Source: Mastigamoeba balamuthi
Taxonomy: Eukaryota; Evosea; Mastigamoebida; Mastigamoebidae
Reading direction: 5' to 3'
DNA length: 55,221 bases
Assembly (NCBI GenBank): GCA_902651635.1
Contig: CACRSC010000472.1
Span: 750,637-805,857 of the forward strand
Shown: positions 43,947 to 54,990 of the stretch, piece after piece
How positions within the stretch are numbered: position 1 is the stretch's first letter
Layout of the letters: every line of letters starts with the position of its first letter
The notes under the pieces: model-generated
Databases searched by the model: none
Told to the model about the DNA's origin: nothing
The model's input: only the letters and a program-made list of their open reading frames with translations
Program-made: the position numbers and the translations under genes

Positions 43947-46080
43947 TCACGTGCCCTCAGTGACACTGTATTTGGTGTCGAGGTCCTCACGTGAGAGCTT
44001 GTCTGCCCAGGCATTGCACACTAACGGGATCCAGTGCACGCCCATGAGGCGGACATGGCAGCCAAGCAGCCACGTGGTCAGCTCCCAGGCTGCATCCGCC
44101 AGCTGTGCCATGCGGCTCCCGCCCTTTGCCAGGTAGTACATCGCGACGATGTTGTCAACGTGGATCAACAGTGGCATGCAGCGCATGTCAGGGGCCAGCG
44201 CCTGAGCCCCGAGGACCACGGCCCATGCCTCCTTGATGGTGATGATGCGGTCGTCATCAGAGGCCCAGTGCATTGCCACTGCGTGCCCGGTGCGTGGGTC
44301 GGTGCCCCGTGGTGCCTTGCTGGGCTGCACCAGAGTGGCTGCCCACTGCCGCAAGGTGCTGTCCGTCACCAGCGACAGCGCCAGCTCGGCCTCGTGCACA
44401 TCACGGCCGAGCAGCCACTCCCAGTGTAGCAGCAGCAGGGCGCATGCCTTGCACGCNCCAGTGCATTGCCACTGCGTGCCCGGTGCGTGGGTCGGTGCCC
44501 CGTGGTGCCTTGCTGGGCTGCACCAGAGTGGCTGCCCACTGCCGCAAGGTGCTGTCCGTCACCAGCGACAGCGCCAGCTCGGCCTCGTGCACATCACGGC
44601 CGAGCAGCCACTCCCAGTGTAGCAGCAGCAGGGCGCATGCCTTGCACGCTCGTTGCGAGAGGGCTGCACGCACCACACGCAGGGCCTCAGAGTCGAGGGG
44701 ATGCAGCAGGTTGTACAGCGGCTGAGCGAGCCGGCGCCCATACCACAGGCCCGCCGATGACGAGCACAGGTGCCCAGCCAGACACGCGAGAGCAGAGGCA
44801 GGCACGTACGCCCTGGCCTGCTGTGCCAGCACTGCCGAGGCGCCTATGCGGAGCTTGCCGGCCCACGCTGCCGAGAGCTCTATGCGCAGGAGTGTGGAGT
44901 CAAGGGCCAGGCCGAGGGCCTCGATGTGCGGGGCTGGGGGGCAGGCCTTGTCGACTGCCATGACAAGCCCGAATGCGAGAAGGATCGCCCATGCTGCCTT
45001 CCAGCACTGCTGCGCATGGCCCGGGTCATTGCCTAGGAAGAGAACGAAGTTGTCAATGTACACAATCAGCGGGCAGCCCAGTACCACCCGCAGAACAGTG
45101 ACAATCACTGCAGTCATATGCGTGAACCAGCGCGGCACTGAGCACATGCCGAACATGACGCAGCACCAGTAGTAGATGACGCCGTCGAGTGAGAAGCACA
45201 GCCATGGGGCGTCAGCCTCGGGCACCGCGATGTGGTGGTACCCAGAGCGCACATCGATCTTGCTGAACAGCTTGTGCTTGAGCATCGTGTGGCAGATGTC
45301 ATCGAGCAAGGAGAAGTGAACCTTGCCCGAGCCATCACACTTGTTGGTGTAGCATGAGTTGAAGCAGAGGCGGAGCTTGCCAGCCTGTTCCTCCATGTGC
45401 AGCGGCGCAATCACATGTGGGTACCCGTACTTGGCGACCATGGTGGCATTGTACACGTCCACCGCCTGCATGGCCCACAGAGAGGAGACCTTGTCCCTGG
45501 TCTGCTGCACATAGCGGTCGATGGAGCGGCAGTATGCGAAGAAGGCCGGTGCCAGTTCTGTGAGGTCGCTGCGCCATGGGACCCCGTTCGCAAGGCACTG
45601 CGCCATCTCGGGGTCGCCCCAGTCGGCCCACTGCCGGGACCACTGCGTGTCGTGCAGGCGGCCCGCGACTGAGTGCCCCTTGCTGCCTGTGAAAGTCACG
45701 CCCGCAAGGCCGCCGTGCACTGTGACGTTCGTGGGCAGTGCACTCGGTGGGGCAGCCTCAGGGTCTGATAGAGTGGCAGAGTGCGCCAGCATGCTGGCCA
45801 CCAGCATGCTCATCAGCTGCTGGCCGAAGTGGGAATGCCTGACGAAGTTTGCATTGGTGGCCTGCTCCCACTCGGCATGCGAGTGCAGGTCCGCGAGGGC
45901 CCCCAGGATCCCCTCATCACACAGTGCAATGGCAATGGGCCCGATTGCCTCCTTGCACCACCAGTGCTGGCGCTTAAAGAGCGGGAGCAGCACGGGCAGT
46001 GGCCAGGTAGCGGGGGTCTGCTGCGGCTGCTCGACCAGGTCAGCAGGGTCCCTCCCTGCCATCATTGGGTGGGGCATCAC
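43947..46080 (-). pseudogene. reverse transcriptase - RNase H of DIRS element
   Basis: RT motifs in order: KLRLCFNSCYTNK, FSKIDVRSGYHHI, WLCFSLDGVIYYW, MFGMCSVPRWFTHM and an active-site box VYIDNFVLF near 45050, where the usual second Asp is Asn. RNase H follows with IHVDN and NAWADKLSR (about 44170-43990). The real frame runs from 46080 to 43947 if 44267-44457 is treated as an unmerged contig overlap; it ends at a TGA (43949-43947) after which coding similarity continues (VAFLQFCEHC...). Confidence 0.75.
44267..44647. repeat. 190-bp direct duplication flanking an N (unmerged contig overlap)
   Basis: Bases 44268-44456 (CCAGTGCATTGCCACTGCGT onward) are repeated without visible change at 44458-44647, immediately after the N at 44457. 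This is the pattern left when two overlapping contig ends are joined by a gap character instead of being merged. Confidence 0.85.
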
Positions 46081-46140
46081 GCCCTCCAGTGCCCCATCAT
46101 TGCTGCCGTCGGGGGATGGGGCGACCCCCGGCCCCGCAGC

Positions 46141-48344
46141 TCAGTTATTGCAGTTGCTGGCATCACAGTGCCGTGCACCCCCGCGGCCTCTTCGGTGTGC
46201 CCCGTGGCTGCCGCTGCCACTGCCCCTGCCCCCGCCTCTGCTGCCACTGTCACCATGGTTGGCTCCGTGGCTGCCACAGCCTTCCTTGCGGTTGCACTTG
46301 TGCCGGTGGCTGCCCCCCTCAGGGCAGTCATGCGCCCAGTGGTCAGCACCACCACAGGCGTGGCACGCATCGGGGTCGGGGGCCTGGCGCTTCCCACGTG
46401 CACACTCCAGCTTCTTGTCCTGGGTGATCACCTCGACCTGCTTCTTGAAGAGCGGGTAGCAGCTGATGTGCAGTCCCAGTCACACTTCTTGAGGATGCCG
46501 CGCTCCCACTGCTTGTCGACAAGGGCTTTCAGCTTGCGCTGGACCAAGCCCTTGATGCATGCACGGTCGCCTGCTGGGCCTGGTGACGTCAGCAGTGCAT
46601 AGTCGAGCTGCTGTGGCGTGAAGTCCTTGTCGCTGATCAGGAAGACTGTCTGGAGGATCTCGGCCCACTCCTGGGCCACTGACTCGTGCGGCTCCAGGCG
46701 CAGCATCTCCAGGTTGAAGAAGATGCCATCCGTCGGCCAGTCAAGGCGTGCCAACTTGCCTAAGCGGATCACTTTGTCATTGATGAGTGCCTACGTCGGC
46801 TTGCCCAGTGTGGATGGTGTGGAGAGTGCCCTGACCATGCCCATGAGGCCCGCTGTGCTCAGCGTGCACTTGAGCTGTTCCTGGACGGCCTGATGCAGTG
46901 TCTCCGTCTGCTGCAGGGCCAGCAGCACCAGCGGGTCCTCCACGCTGCTGCCGGGCAGCAAGCCCACCCCTCCTTATGCACCGACTGACGCAGGCTTGGC
47001 AGGGAAGAGGGACACACAGATGCTGCTGGGCCCAAGACCCAGGGCTGCTGGGTCAGAGAGGCCTAGGGTGCAGTCCTGCTGGGCTGCTGTCGACGCGTGG
47101 GTGCCGGGGGCCGAAGCTGCGGTCGGGCCCACTACTGTGGTGTGGATCTGGTCCTGCAGCACCCGCGCGCGCTCCTCCATGGCCGAGGGATGGGTGGTGG
47201 GTGACTCTGCTGAGGCCACCCCGTCCCTGTGCTTGCCGGGGGCCTCGCTTGTCCACGGGATCAGAAACATCACCAAGTACGTGACGGTGCCCTGCTCCGC
47301 TGTGAGGCCCAGTGCCAGTCACACACAGCACCCCCTCTGCCAATGGAACCCATGTGTTGCCCTCGCAGTGTGCTGGTCATGGCAGAGGGGGGGGCCCCCG
47401 AGCCGGATGAGGCCCGCAATGATGGCCTGCTGCATGCTGTCCAGTGGGAGGGCATCGAGGGCCCTCACATCCCCGGGGGGAAGGGCCACATACCAGGCTG
47501 CAGTCCACGCATGGGCGACGTCGCGCCAGGCTGCTTGCGGATCCCTACTCTGGCCCTGTGTCACTACTGTGGCTGCAGCCGTGCACACGGCCTCCTACTG
47601 CACGGCCTGCAGGGCCGCTGCGCTGCGCATGGCCTCCTGCTCTGCCGCCAGGCATGCGGCGTCCTGCACTACTGCGTTTGTGGCAGCAGCTGCAGCCGCC
47701 TGCACGGCGGCAGCCACTGCGAGCTGCTGCTGCTGCTGCTCGGCTGTGCGAGCAGCCTGCGACTGCTTTTCAGTTGCCACTTGGTGATACTGCTCCTGCA
47801 GCATGGCTGCAGCTGCCTGCTGCATGCGCTCCTTCTCCGCGGCCGCCGCTGCATGCTGTGTGGCCGCCACTGCCACTGCCTGCTGTGCAGCCGCCGCTGC
47901 CGCCTGCCGTGCCATGGCTGCAGCTGCCTCCTGCTGGACCGTGACCTGCTGCGCCACTGCAGCAGCAGCCTGCTGTGCTGCTGCAGCCTTCACCGTAGGG
48001 GCTGGCAGGCCAGTCGGGGCCACGCGTGCACACAGGAAGCTGTAGGTGCACACCACTCACACCACTCAGTCATCTCTGCACGCGATGAGGGTGTTGACGC
48101 AGTGCGCACACGTCTTTGTGCAGTCGGGCCACATGATGCCCCTGGCTGTGGCCAAGTCGTTCAGCTGCTTGACTTTCCACTGCGCAAAGTGCATGGGCAC
48201 GTGGCGCTCCCAGTTCGGCAGGGACTCGCCCATGCAGGGGCCTCATATGTCGGAAAAATCTGCCTCGTTCCAGCAGGCCAGGCGTGCATCGGCCTCACCC
48301 AACTGTGGGTGCACCAGTGGGGGCAGGTCGTTATTGGCTGCCAT
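46141..48344 (-). pseudogene. gag-like region of DIRS element
   Basis: A putative ATG at 48344 starts MAANNDLPPLVHPQ. In-frame TGA codons occur near 48242, 48066 and 48057. An Ala/Gln-rich coiled segment covers about 48000-47600. A capsid-like helical part lies near 46770-46480, then a one-base frameshift near 46470. Then comes a CCHC zinc knuckle, C-x2-C-x4-H-x4-C (CHACGGADHWAHDC, about 46366-46325), followed by a Gly/Ser/Arg/His-rich tail. The zinc knuckle supports nucleic-acid binding. Confidence 0.6.
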
Positions 48345-48690
48345 AGGCGTCCTGGGGGGTTGTCAGGGGGCAAACAAAAACGAGGCGGGAACGGGGAAGG
48401 AGGGAGAGCTGCCGTGCACTGTTGGGACTGTTCTCTTTAAAAGAGGGGCAACCGCGTCAGCAGCTGCCGTCACGGAAATCTGCGCCAAGATTTCCCAGCT
48501 CAGCAGACTTGAAGGATTGCTCTTGTCTCTCCTCTGTTGAGCCTACGGCCCACAGTAGAATGCTGGCTGCTATAAAAGTGTTAGGAATGATTATTTGTGC
48601 ATTATGCTCACAATTGTGCATTATGTGCATTATGCACATCATGCGCAAAAGGTACACAATTCAGGGAAGAAATATTCCCCTTTAGTTTAT
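48345..48690. other. spacer with short GTGCATTATG repeats
   Basis: No gene is visible. At about 48596-48645 the unit (T)GTGCATTATG recurs three times with a nearby CACAATTGTG palindrome. This may be the outer region of the DIRS element. Confidence 0.35.
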
Positions 48691-48704
48691 TTTTCAACAC
48701 TTGA

Positions 48705-49017
48705 CTACAGGAAGGGAACAGAGGGAACAGGGGGAAGAGAAACACATACCTTTCGGCCCAGGCTCTTGTGCTGCACCTGGGCCTCCTCCTCTGAGGAGGA
48801 GCTCGAGGTGAGCTCCTCCTCAGAGGAAGAGCTCCCCACACTGCTGCTGGCTGGGCTGCTGCTTGAGCTGCAGCTGTGGTGGTGATAGCAGCTGCTGTGC
48901 CACCTTACCACCCACTCCTGCTTGTCCTCCTTGTCTGCACGCCTTCTGTACCTGTAGTCAGTGTGCTGCTGCCAGTGTTGGAGCCCCAGCTCCTCTGCAA
49001 GCCGCTTCTGTGACATT
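48705..49017 (-). other. Ser/Glu-rich open frame of uncertain status
   Basis: From an ATG near 49017 a minus-strand frame reads MSQKRLAEELGLQHWQQHTD, then a His/Ser-rich part and two SSSSEEE blocks (48785-48835). The DNA of these blocks is self-complementary (CCTCCTCTGAGGAGG; GAGCTCCTCCTCAGAGGAAGAGCTC), which may matter more than the protein. No family recognised. Confidence 0.25.
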
Positions 49018-52000
49018 TTTATGCACAATGCGCCAGCTAGTCGGCCCCCCTGGTGGGATGCACCACATCCTACACTGCCAGAAATGGCAACTACCACTAT
49101 GGACAGCACGATCTCCGAGGAAGAACTCCAAGAGGCCACAGTAGCCCAAAAGAGTAGGTTGGCCCCCAGACCCACCAGGTTTAAGGCGGAGTATGTTCTC
49201 GAATTCCCAGCTATGTGGCACGACCAATGGATTAGGAACCTAAACGAAATCTGGACAGGCAAGAAACCAGTCCCGCTGTCATGGACTAGAGGTGAAATTA
49301 TGCCCATCTTTAAAGAAGGAGACTGCACGATACCAGTGAATTACTACCCATAACATTATGTGAAGTGGGTTACAAAATTTACTACTATCATCAACAAGAG
49401 ACTATACAAAGCACTCGAAGACCACAATATATGGGCTAACGCCCAGGAAGGTTTCTGAAATGACCACTCTACAACGCATAACATATGGGCCCTCAACCAA
49501 AGGCTGGAAGAAGCCACCAGAAGACATCAGAAAGTCGTGGGGGTGTACATCGATCTTAAGAAAGCATATGACTCTATTCACTGAGACCACATAGCAGCCA
49601 TGCTAAAATACTACAATGTCAGACCCACCCTCACACAAAACATAATAGCCCAGTATTCCTCAACTGTAGCCCGCTTCCGCACAGCCCATGGCCCCACTGA
49701 ATGGGATAGCGTTACTCACAGAGTACAACAGGGGGTCCTGCACACTCTTCAACCTTGCCATAAATCCCCACCTTTATCAAATAGAGACACATCCTGAAGC
49801 CCTGGACATCCGCGGCCCCAAGAGAGGGGTACTAGCCTATGCAGATGACATGGTACTACTTGCTCATACACCCCAGAGGCTTGCACACCTGCTGCAGTAT
49901 GTAATGGACATGCAGGAGGCAGGGCTGCACATCAACCCCAAGAAATGTGCCACGTTCACCAGAAATGACATACACCCACAATAGTGACCATACAAGGAAC
50001 TATCGAGCCAGTACCACCAGGCGCAACATACAAATACCTCGGCATACACCTGGACCCACAGGGCAAAGATGCACTTGATGCACTCACCACAACCCACATT
50101 ATTTTAGAGCAATGCAGCTGGATGCGCACCAAGAAATCACTGTTCCTTGAACAACGCATCTATATTGCCAACATGATCATCAACGGTATGGCACAATACC
50201 ATGCCAGCACTATGGCCCAGAACAACAAATTATTAGAATCACTTTCGCATACCTTAGAAAATGCAGCAATAGGTAAACTAGGGCCCACCAACATGATAAG
50301 TCAATGACATGTTTTCACACCAACCAGACAAGGGGGACTGGGGCTCCGTAACCTAGCAGATGTAATTAGAAGCAAACACGCACAGGAGGCACTGGAATGG
50401 CTCAATGCCCTGACACCAGACGGGATAATGCCAGAAACAGATATAGAATCCATACTCCCACATCTTGACAAAGATTTCACAGCGGCCTTCCCACCACACC
50501 ACAACATCGGAAAAATGAGGCTAACTGCAAAAATGGCAGGACGCATCGTATGGCCCTGGCAACATTTTCCACAATGGAACTCTCTCACACAAGTGGAGAA
50601 AAATTTCCTCCTGGACATGGGAACCCCGGCAGAAATACGGCCCTTTCTGAACGAATCTCATATACACAAAGCGGGTACCACGGGTGGCAAATAAATAGGA
50701 AAAGAGCAGAAGGACTGATGCGCCACCTGGTACTAAACAACCAAGATGAACTCACACACAAACTCGTGGACCTTAGCAGGATGGGATATCGCTTTAATAC
50801 CAATCTGGAGATCCAATGGACCTTCACGTCAAACACAGGGGATGGCATATGGAAAGACTGGCTACTTATAGCAAATGATGGGTCCTATGACCCGTGCTCT
50901 GGTAAGATGGCAATGGCCATAGTAGTTGATGGACACCCAGACATGAACGAAGCCATACAAGTCAAGGGCATCTGTGCCTCATGGACACTGGAACTGTGTA
51001 CAGTCGAATATGTAGCAGAAATTATGGACCCAACCTCCAAATGCATCATAGCATGTGACAATGACCTAATAGTGCACACCCTAAACAAAGGAGACCTCAC
51101 TACAGTAGTGGACAAAGATGCAGTCTGACGATTCATCCGACTGTGTGAACTCGCACAAGCCAATGAGGGCAACATAATCCTCCAACACAGCCACCAATTG
51201 GAAGGACGAGGGGAGGAAAGTGACGCCACGAAAGCCCGCATCACACAGGATAATCAACAATGGGAAACGGAATTACAGAGGAGTCATTCACCTGAATGTG
51301 ATGGCGGACCAGCTAGCACAACAGGCGCTTACACAAGGCAGATGCCACGAACCAGACCACCCACTGTGGGGAATCGAGCTCGCCTTAATCTAAGAACTTA
51401 CCACAGGACCATTACTTAAACCCACGCACAACTTCCACACCATGTTCAACATCGCACAGCGATACTGCCTCCACTGCTGTGAAGCCTCAGAGATGACTGT
51501 AGGCATTGCAAAGATCCCCCCAGTCCTCCTTCATGAAAAAACCAGAAAACAAGCCCAGTACATGGGAGGTCTCTGCTGGCACCAAGTCATCATGGGCACC
51601 TATTGCACACATGAAAATGTGCAAGCGGTGACCCAAAGGCGAGTGTGGAATGACTTGGCCCCCCCACACACGACTACACTGGAGTGACCCCAGATGCCCC
51701 TTCTGTACTGCCAAAGCCGATTCCCTAACCCACCGTCTATGGCACTGCCCCCAGCAGAATCAGTGGCGCATCAAACTCATCAGCATCATAGGAATACCCC
51801 AAACAAAGCTGAAGCAGTGGGCACAAGCCCAATCTGCCAAAAACAAAGATGCAGCCCCCATACACTACACACTAGCATATGGCACCTGAGCAAAGAATCA
51901 ACAGTCAAAACAGCAACTAGAAATACAGGAGAAGTGAGTCGCCACCATACGTGACTGGCTGGAAGACATGAGCCATAAAGATAACCAAAAGGCACACGAA

Positions 52001-52378
52001 GCACAAAAAAGACAGATCCCAGGTGACACTACCAAAACCCCCTTTGACTGCTCAGACACCACTCGTCCTAAAAAACGCCCCAGACTGCTCATGAGACGAC
52101 GTAGGACCTTTAAGGTCATAGAGCCAACAATGGACGAAATGCAATACAAGGACATACTGCAGGCACCCATTGCACTGAACCTCCCCTTGCCAAAAGAACC
52201 GCACCACATGGCCCCCACACCACACTGCCAGGCCACTACATTCACACTACCAGTGACGCCACATACAGCACCACCACCCACAACCACCCACAAAAGGAAC
52301 ACACCGGACATGCCCAATATCTCAGCACCAGACATCAACGCTGACGCACCCCGAACGTTGACTGAAACCACACCATAA
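49017..52378 (+). mobile_element. LINE-type (non-LTR) retrotransposon, 5'-truncated and broken
   Basis: The plus-strand pieces read SEEELQEATVAQKSR, LSWTRGEIMPIFKEGD, GVYIDLKKAYDSIH, VQQGxCTLFNLAIN and LAYADDMVLLAHT (RT active site, about 49840), then LGIHLDPQGK, an RNase H-like part (IANDGSYDP, ELCTVEYVAEI, ACDND, MADQLAQQAL) and a C-terminal zinc motif CPFCTAKADSLTHRLWHC (C-x2-C ... H-x4-C, about 51695). There is no endonuclease domain upstream, so the 5' end is missing. In-frame TGA at 49456, 49582, 50305 and 51126 and several frameshifts make it inactive. A Pro/Thr-rich tail ends at 52378. Confidence 0.8.
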
Positions 52379-52483
52379 TCAGCATGTTCAACAAGTACAC
52401 GGACAAAGTAAGGAACCAAAAACAGGACGCGGTTCTGGAACCAGTATTCCCGGAACCGCCCCTGGACACACCCCCCACGCATG

Positions 52484-52498
52484 CCCCCCCCCCCCCCC
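52484..52498. repeat. poly(C) run of 15
   Basis: A 15-base C homopolymer lies 106 bp after the LINE stop codon; it is either part of the element's 3' end or a slippage tract. Confidence 0.8.
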
Positions 52499-52561
52499 AA
52501 CACACCACCCACCAAAATGGATTGAAGCTATGTATGGTTAAGTGATGAGTTCACGCTCTAG

Positions 52562-53010
52562 CTAGAGGGACCAAAGACCAAGCATTGGCAGCTTTCTGGT
52601 CATCGATTTTTGGTCAGACACTATAAGTACCCCCAGAAGGTTCAGGTGTGAGGATGCTATTCCTCGCATGGGTTTGGATGACTTCACATCTTCCAGGGGA
52701 ATCTCAATTCCGAAAAGATGTGTGGCATCTATCAGAGGGCTCTCCTGCCTTCGATTCACCAGACTTATGGAGATGATCAGGTAGAGTGGCTTCTGGCAGA
52801 GAACAATGACAGTAAATAAACCATTTCATATGTGCTGCCAATGGAAAGCCAAAAACAACATCACCTGCCTCCCCTGGTCAGCATGCAGCCCTGACCTCAA
52901 TGGAATAGAAAATGCCTAAGGCATCCTGAAGGCTAAGGTAACTGAGGCAAACCCTTAATCTATGAAGGCATTGATGCGCTGCCTCAGAAAAGAGCCAAAG
53001 TCTCTCTCTT
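52562..53010 (+). pseudogene. Tc1/mariner transposase remnant
   Basis: Broken plus-strand frames read KVQV*GCYSSHGFG (the family's VMVWGC..G.G box with TGA in place of Trp at 52649), LLPSIHQTYGDD, WLLAENNDSK (family QxDNxPxH region) and ACSPDLNGIENA*GILKAKV (family SPDLNPIExxW box with TAA for Trp). The N-terminal DNA-binding part is missing. Decayed DNA transposon. Confidence 0.75.
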
Positions 53011-53241
53011 AGGGGTATGCTCAAAACAAAAATTGGTTTCTTCATTTCTGCTCAGTTACAAGCAGTCCTGGAGGCCAAGGGAGACTACACTGCACACAAG
53101 ATCACGATTTGCCCTCGAAAGTACAAAACACATAAAAAGTATGGTTGTATTGTATTTGAAGAATTAAGGTGGCTAGTTGGTTGTGATTCACACTGTACAC
53201 TGCTATACACCCTTTGCTATGCAGTATAGCGGACCCTTGGG

Positions 53242-53308
53242 TAGCAGTGCATAGTGAAGGCCTGCCTGCGTAGTAGAGCATAGTTCGACCATTCACTATG
53301 CACTGCTA
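53242..53308. repeat. hairpin: perfect 17-bp inverted repeat
   Basis: TAGCAGTGCATAGTGAA (53242-53258) and its exact reverse complement (53292-53308) surround a 33-nt loop. Just upstream, CTTTGCTATGCAGTATAGCGGACCCTT shares words with the hairpin at 2233-2267. Confidence 0.65.
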
Positions 53309-53539
53309 TGCAAGCCTTCGCTACATGTTGCGACATACTTGACATGTCGAGATCAATAAGCCCATGTACAAGGAGACTGTGGCTGTGTCCAACCTCGAGA
53401 ATAAACACTGCTACCCTGGCTGGCAGGCTCTGAGGTTGTTGAGTAAGCTACAGACAGCAAATGCAACTCGTGGAGGAGACTGCAAACTATGCAGTGAACA
53501 CCACTCTGCATGCCCTTCTCAATGTTGTGATGTGGTGTC

Positions 53540-54990
53540 CCAGAAGTCGCACCTATCTGCCCTGGCTGTTGGGACCATGAGGATGCCCGTCGTCTTTAGT
53601 TCCTTCCACGTGCTCCTGTGACTGGCCACGCCTAGTTCCAGACGTCCTGCCATCACTGGGGTTGCCATGCTTCGCTGTCGAGGCCCAGTACTGGCCGACT
53701 GACCTCCCGAACTCCAGGGCCGTCTCGTTCAGCATACAATCCCCATTCTGCCAGATGAAGCTGCTTTTGTGGTGCACCAGTGAGAGCTGTCACTCGATCT
53801 GTATGTGTGGTTGGAGACCACTGCGTGGTTGGTGCAGGGCGCCATACCCACCTATATGTAGCCATACTTGTCCACCCAGCGCGACACCGCCCTTGCAAAC
53901 CTCCTTGCAGGGCAGAAGGCCTTCTTGTCTGTCTAGAGCTCGATCAGCGCCCCCATGTTGTCGCCCTTCGTGTGCGACCAGCGTGAGTGCGGGCATTATA
54001 AGAGGGCCTCGCGATGCACGTCGTCAACCGCAGGGTAGAGAGCAGTGGCCCTCTTGAGGAGGCTTGTGCTGGACTGGACAGTCGAAGAGAAGCTTGACCA
54101 TCTCCTGGGCATATGAGGACCTCGACACAGCCCCGAGTATATGAATGAACTGAAAGATGCCCCGTTGTTGGCGTTGCTGACCACAAGCAAGGGCAGTTTT
54201 CCAGAGCTGTCAGAAACCTCTTGCTCTTTTCTTGCCGTGCAGGGGCACTTCGCGTGGACAACAGCCCTGGTGATGACGATCTGTACAGAGTTGTCGTCAA
54301 TCACGATATCAGCAGACACGGTTGAAGATCCGGCCAGACGGCTCTATCGTGCCATTGAGGAACTCACCGTCGACTGTCTGTGCCCAGCTCACGAAGAAGT
54401 GTCCGTTGTGCCGGAGCAGCTCCTCGGTCGACTTGCTCCTCATGCTACAGCAGGGAGGTGCTGTCGTTGCAGCCCACCTCAACGGCCAGGGCACGCGAGT
54501 TGGTTTCCTGGGGCTGCAGCCGCATCTCGATACCCGGTAACCGCGTGAAAGAGGACCTGCGTCAAGGGCAGCGACAGCAGTGCCAGCGCGAGGCCGGCGC
54601 CTGAGCTCTCCCCGAACACGGTTCGCGATCCTTGTCGCCCCCAAACGCCGCAACGTGGGCATGAACCACCCGCAGCGCCTCGATGAGGTCGTGGACGCCG
54701 TAGTTGCCCGATGTCACGGTTGCTGACTCCCTGGCGAGCTCGCTAAGGGCCAAGAACCCCAGCGGCCCGAGCCTGTAGTTCGCTGACAATGAGAGCCCCC
54801 CGTGTAGGTCGCCAGGCGCCACCCATCGGAGCTTCTGTCGGTCGAGTAGCCGCCACCCAGCCGATTTCAAAACTGTACTGGTACGGGCTGGCGTTGATTT
54901 ATCCTTACAAATGAGGTGTGGAAGTGCGCTTGCGGCTCCGTGTGCTATGGTCCTCGTTGTTCGAGATCTCTTGCAGCGGGACTTGAACAA
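53540..54990 (-). pseudogene. carboxylesterase type B (cholinesterase-like), frameshifted
   Basis: Minus-strand segments follow the order of type-B carboxylesterases. They are ANYRLGPLGFLALSELARES; YGVHDLIEALRVVHAHVAAF with GGD; the nucleophile elbow VFGESSGAG (about 54625-54600, Ser present); SKSTEELLRHNG; PLLVVSNANNG; CPAR; and near the C terminus ETALEFGRSVGQYWASTAKH with GNP. The elbow is one base out of frame with the preceding segment, there are further shifts, and the upstream HGGG oxyanion region is not recognisable. The N terminus (54990, MFKSRCKRSRTTR) is arbitrary. Probably a pseudogene; unrecognised introns could explain some of the shifts. Confidence 0.7.

Larger units (their letters stand above)
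42640..48344 (-). mobile_element. DIRS-like tyrosine-recombinase retrotransposon, decayed
   Basis: Minus-strand order is gag-like region, reverse transcriptase plus RNase H, tyrosine recombinase, the order of DIRS/Ngaro-type elements, which integrate through a recombinase rather than an integrase. Several stops and frameshifts break the frames. A 190-bp direct duplication around the N at 44457 is an assembly effect and artificially breaks the RT/RNase H frame. I could not define the terminal repeats. Confidence 0.8.
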
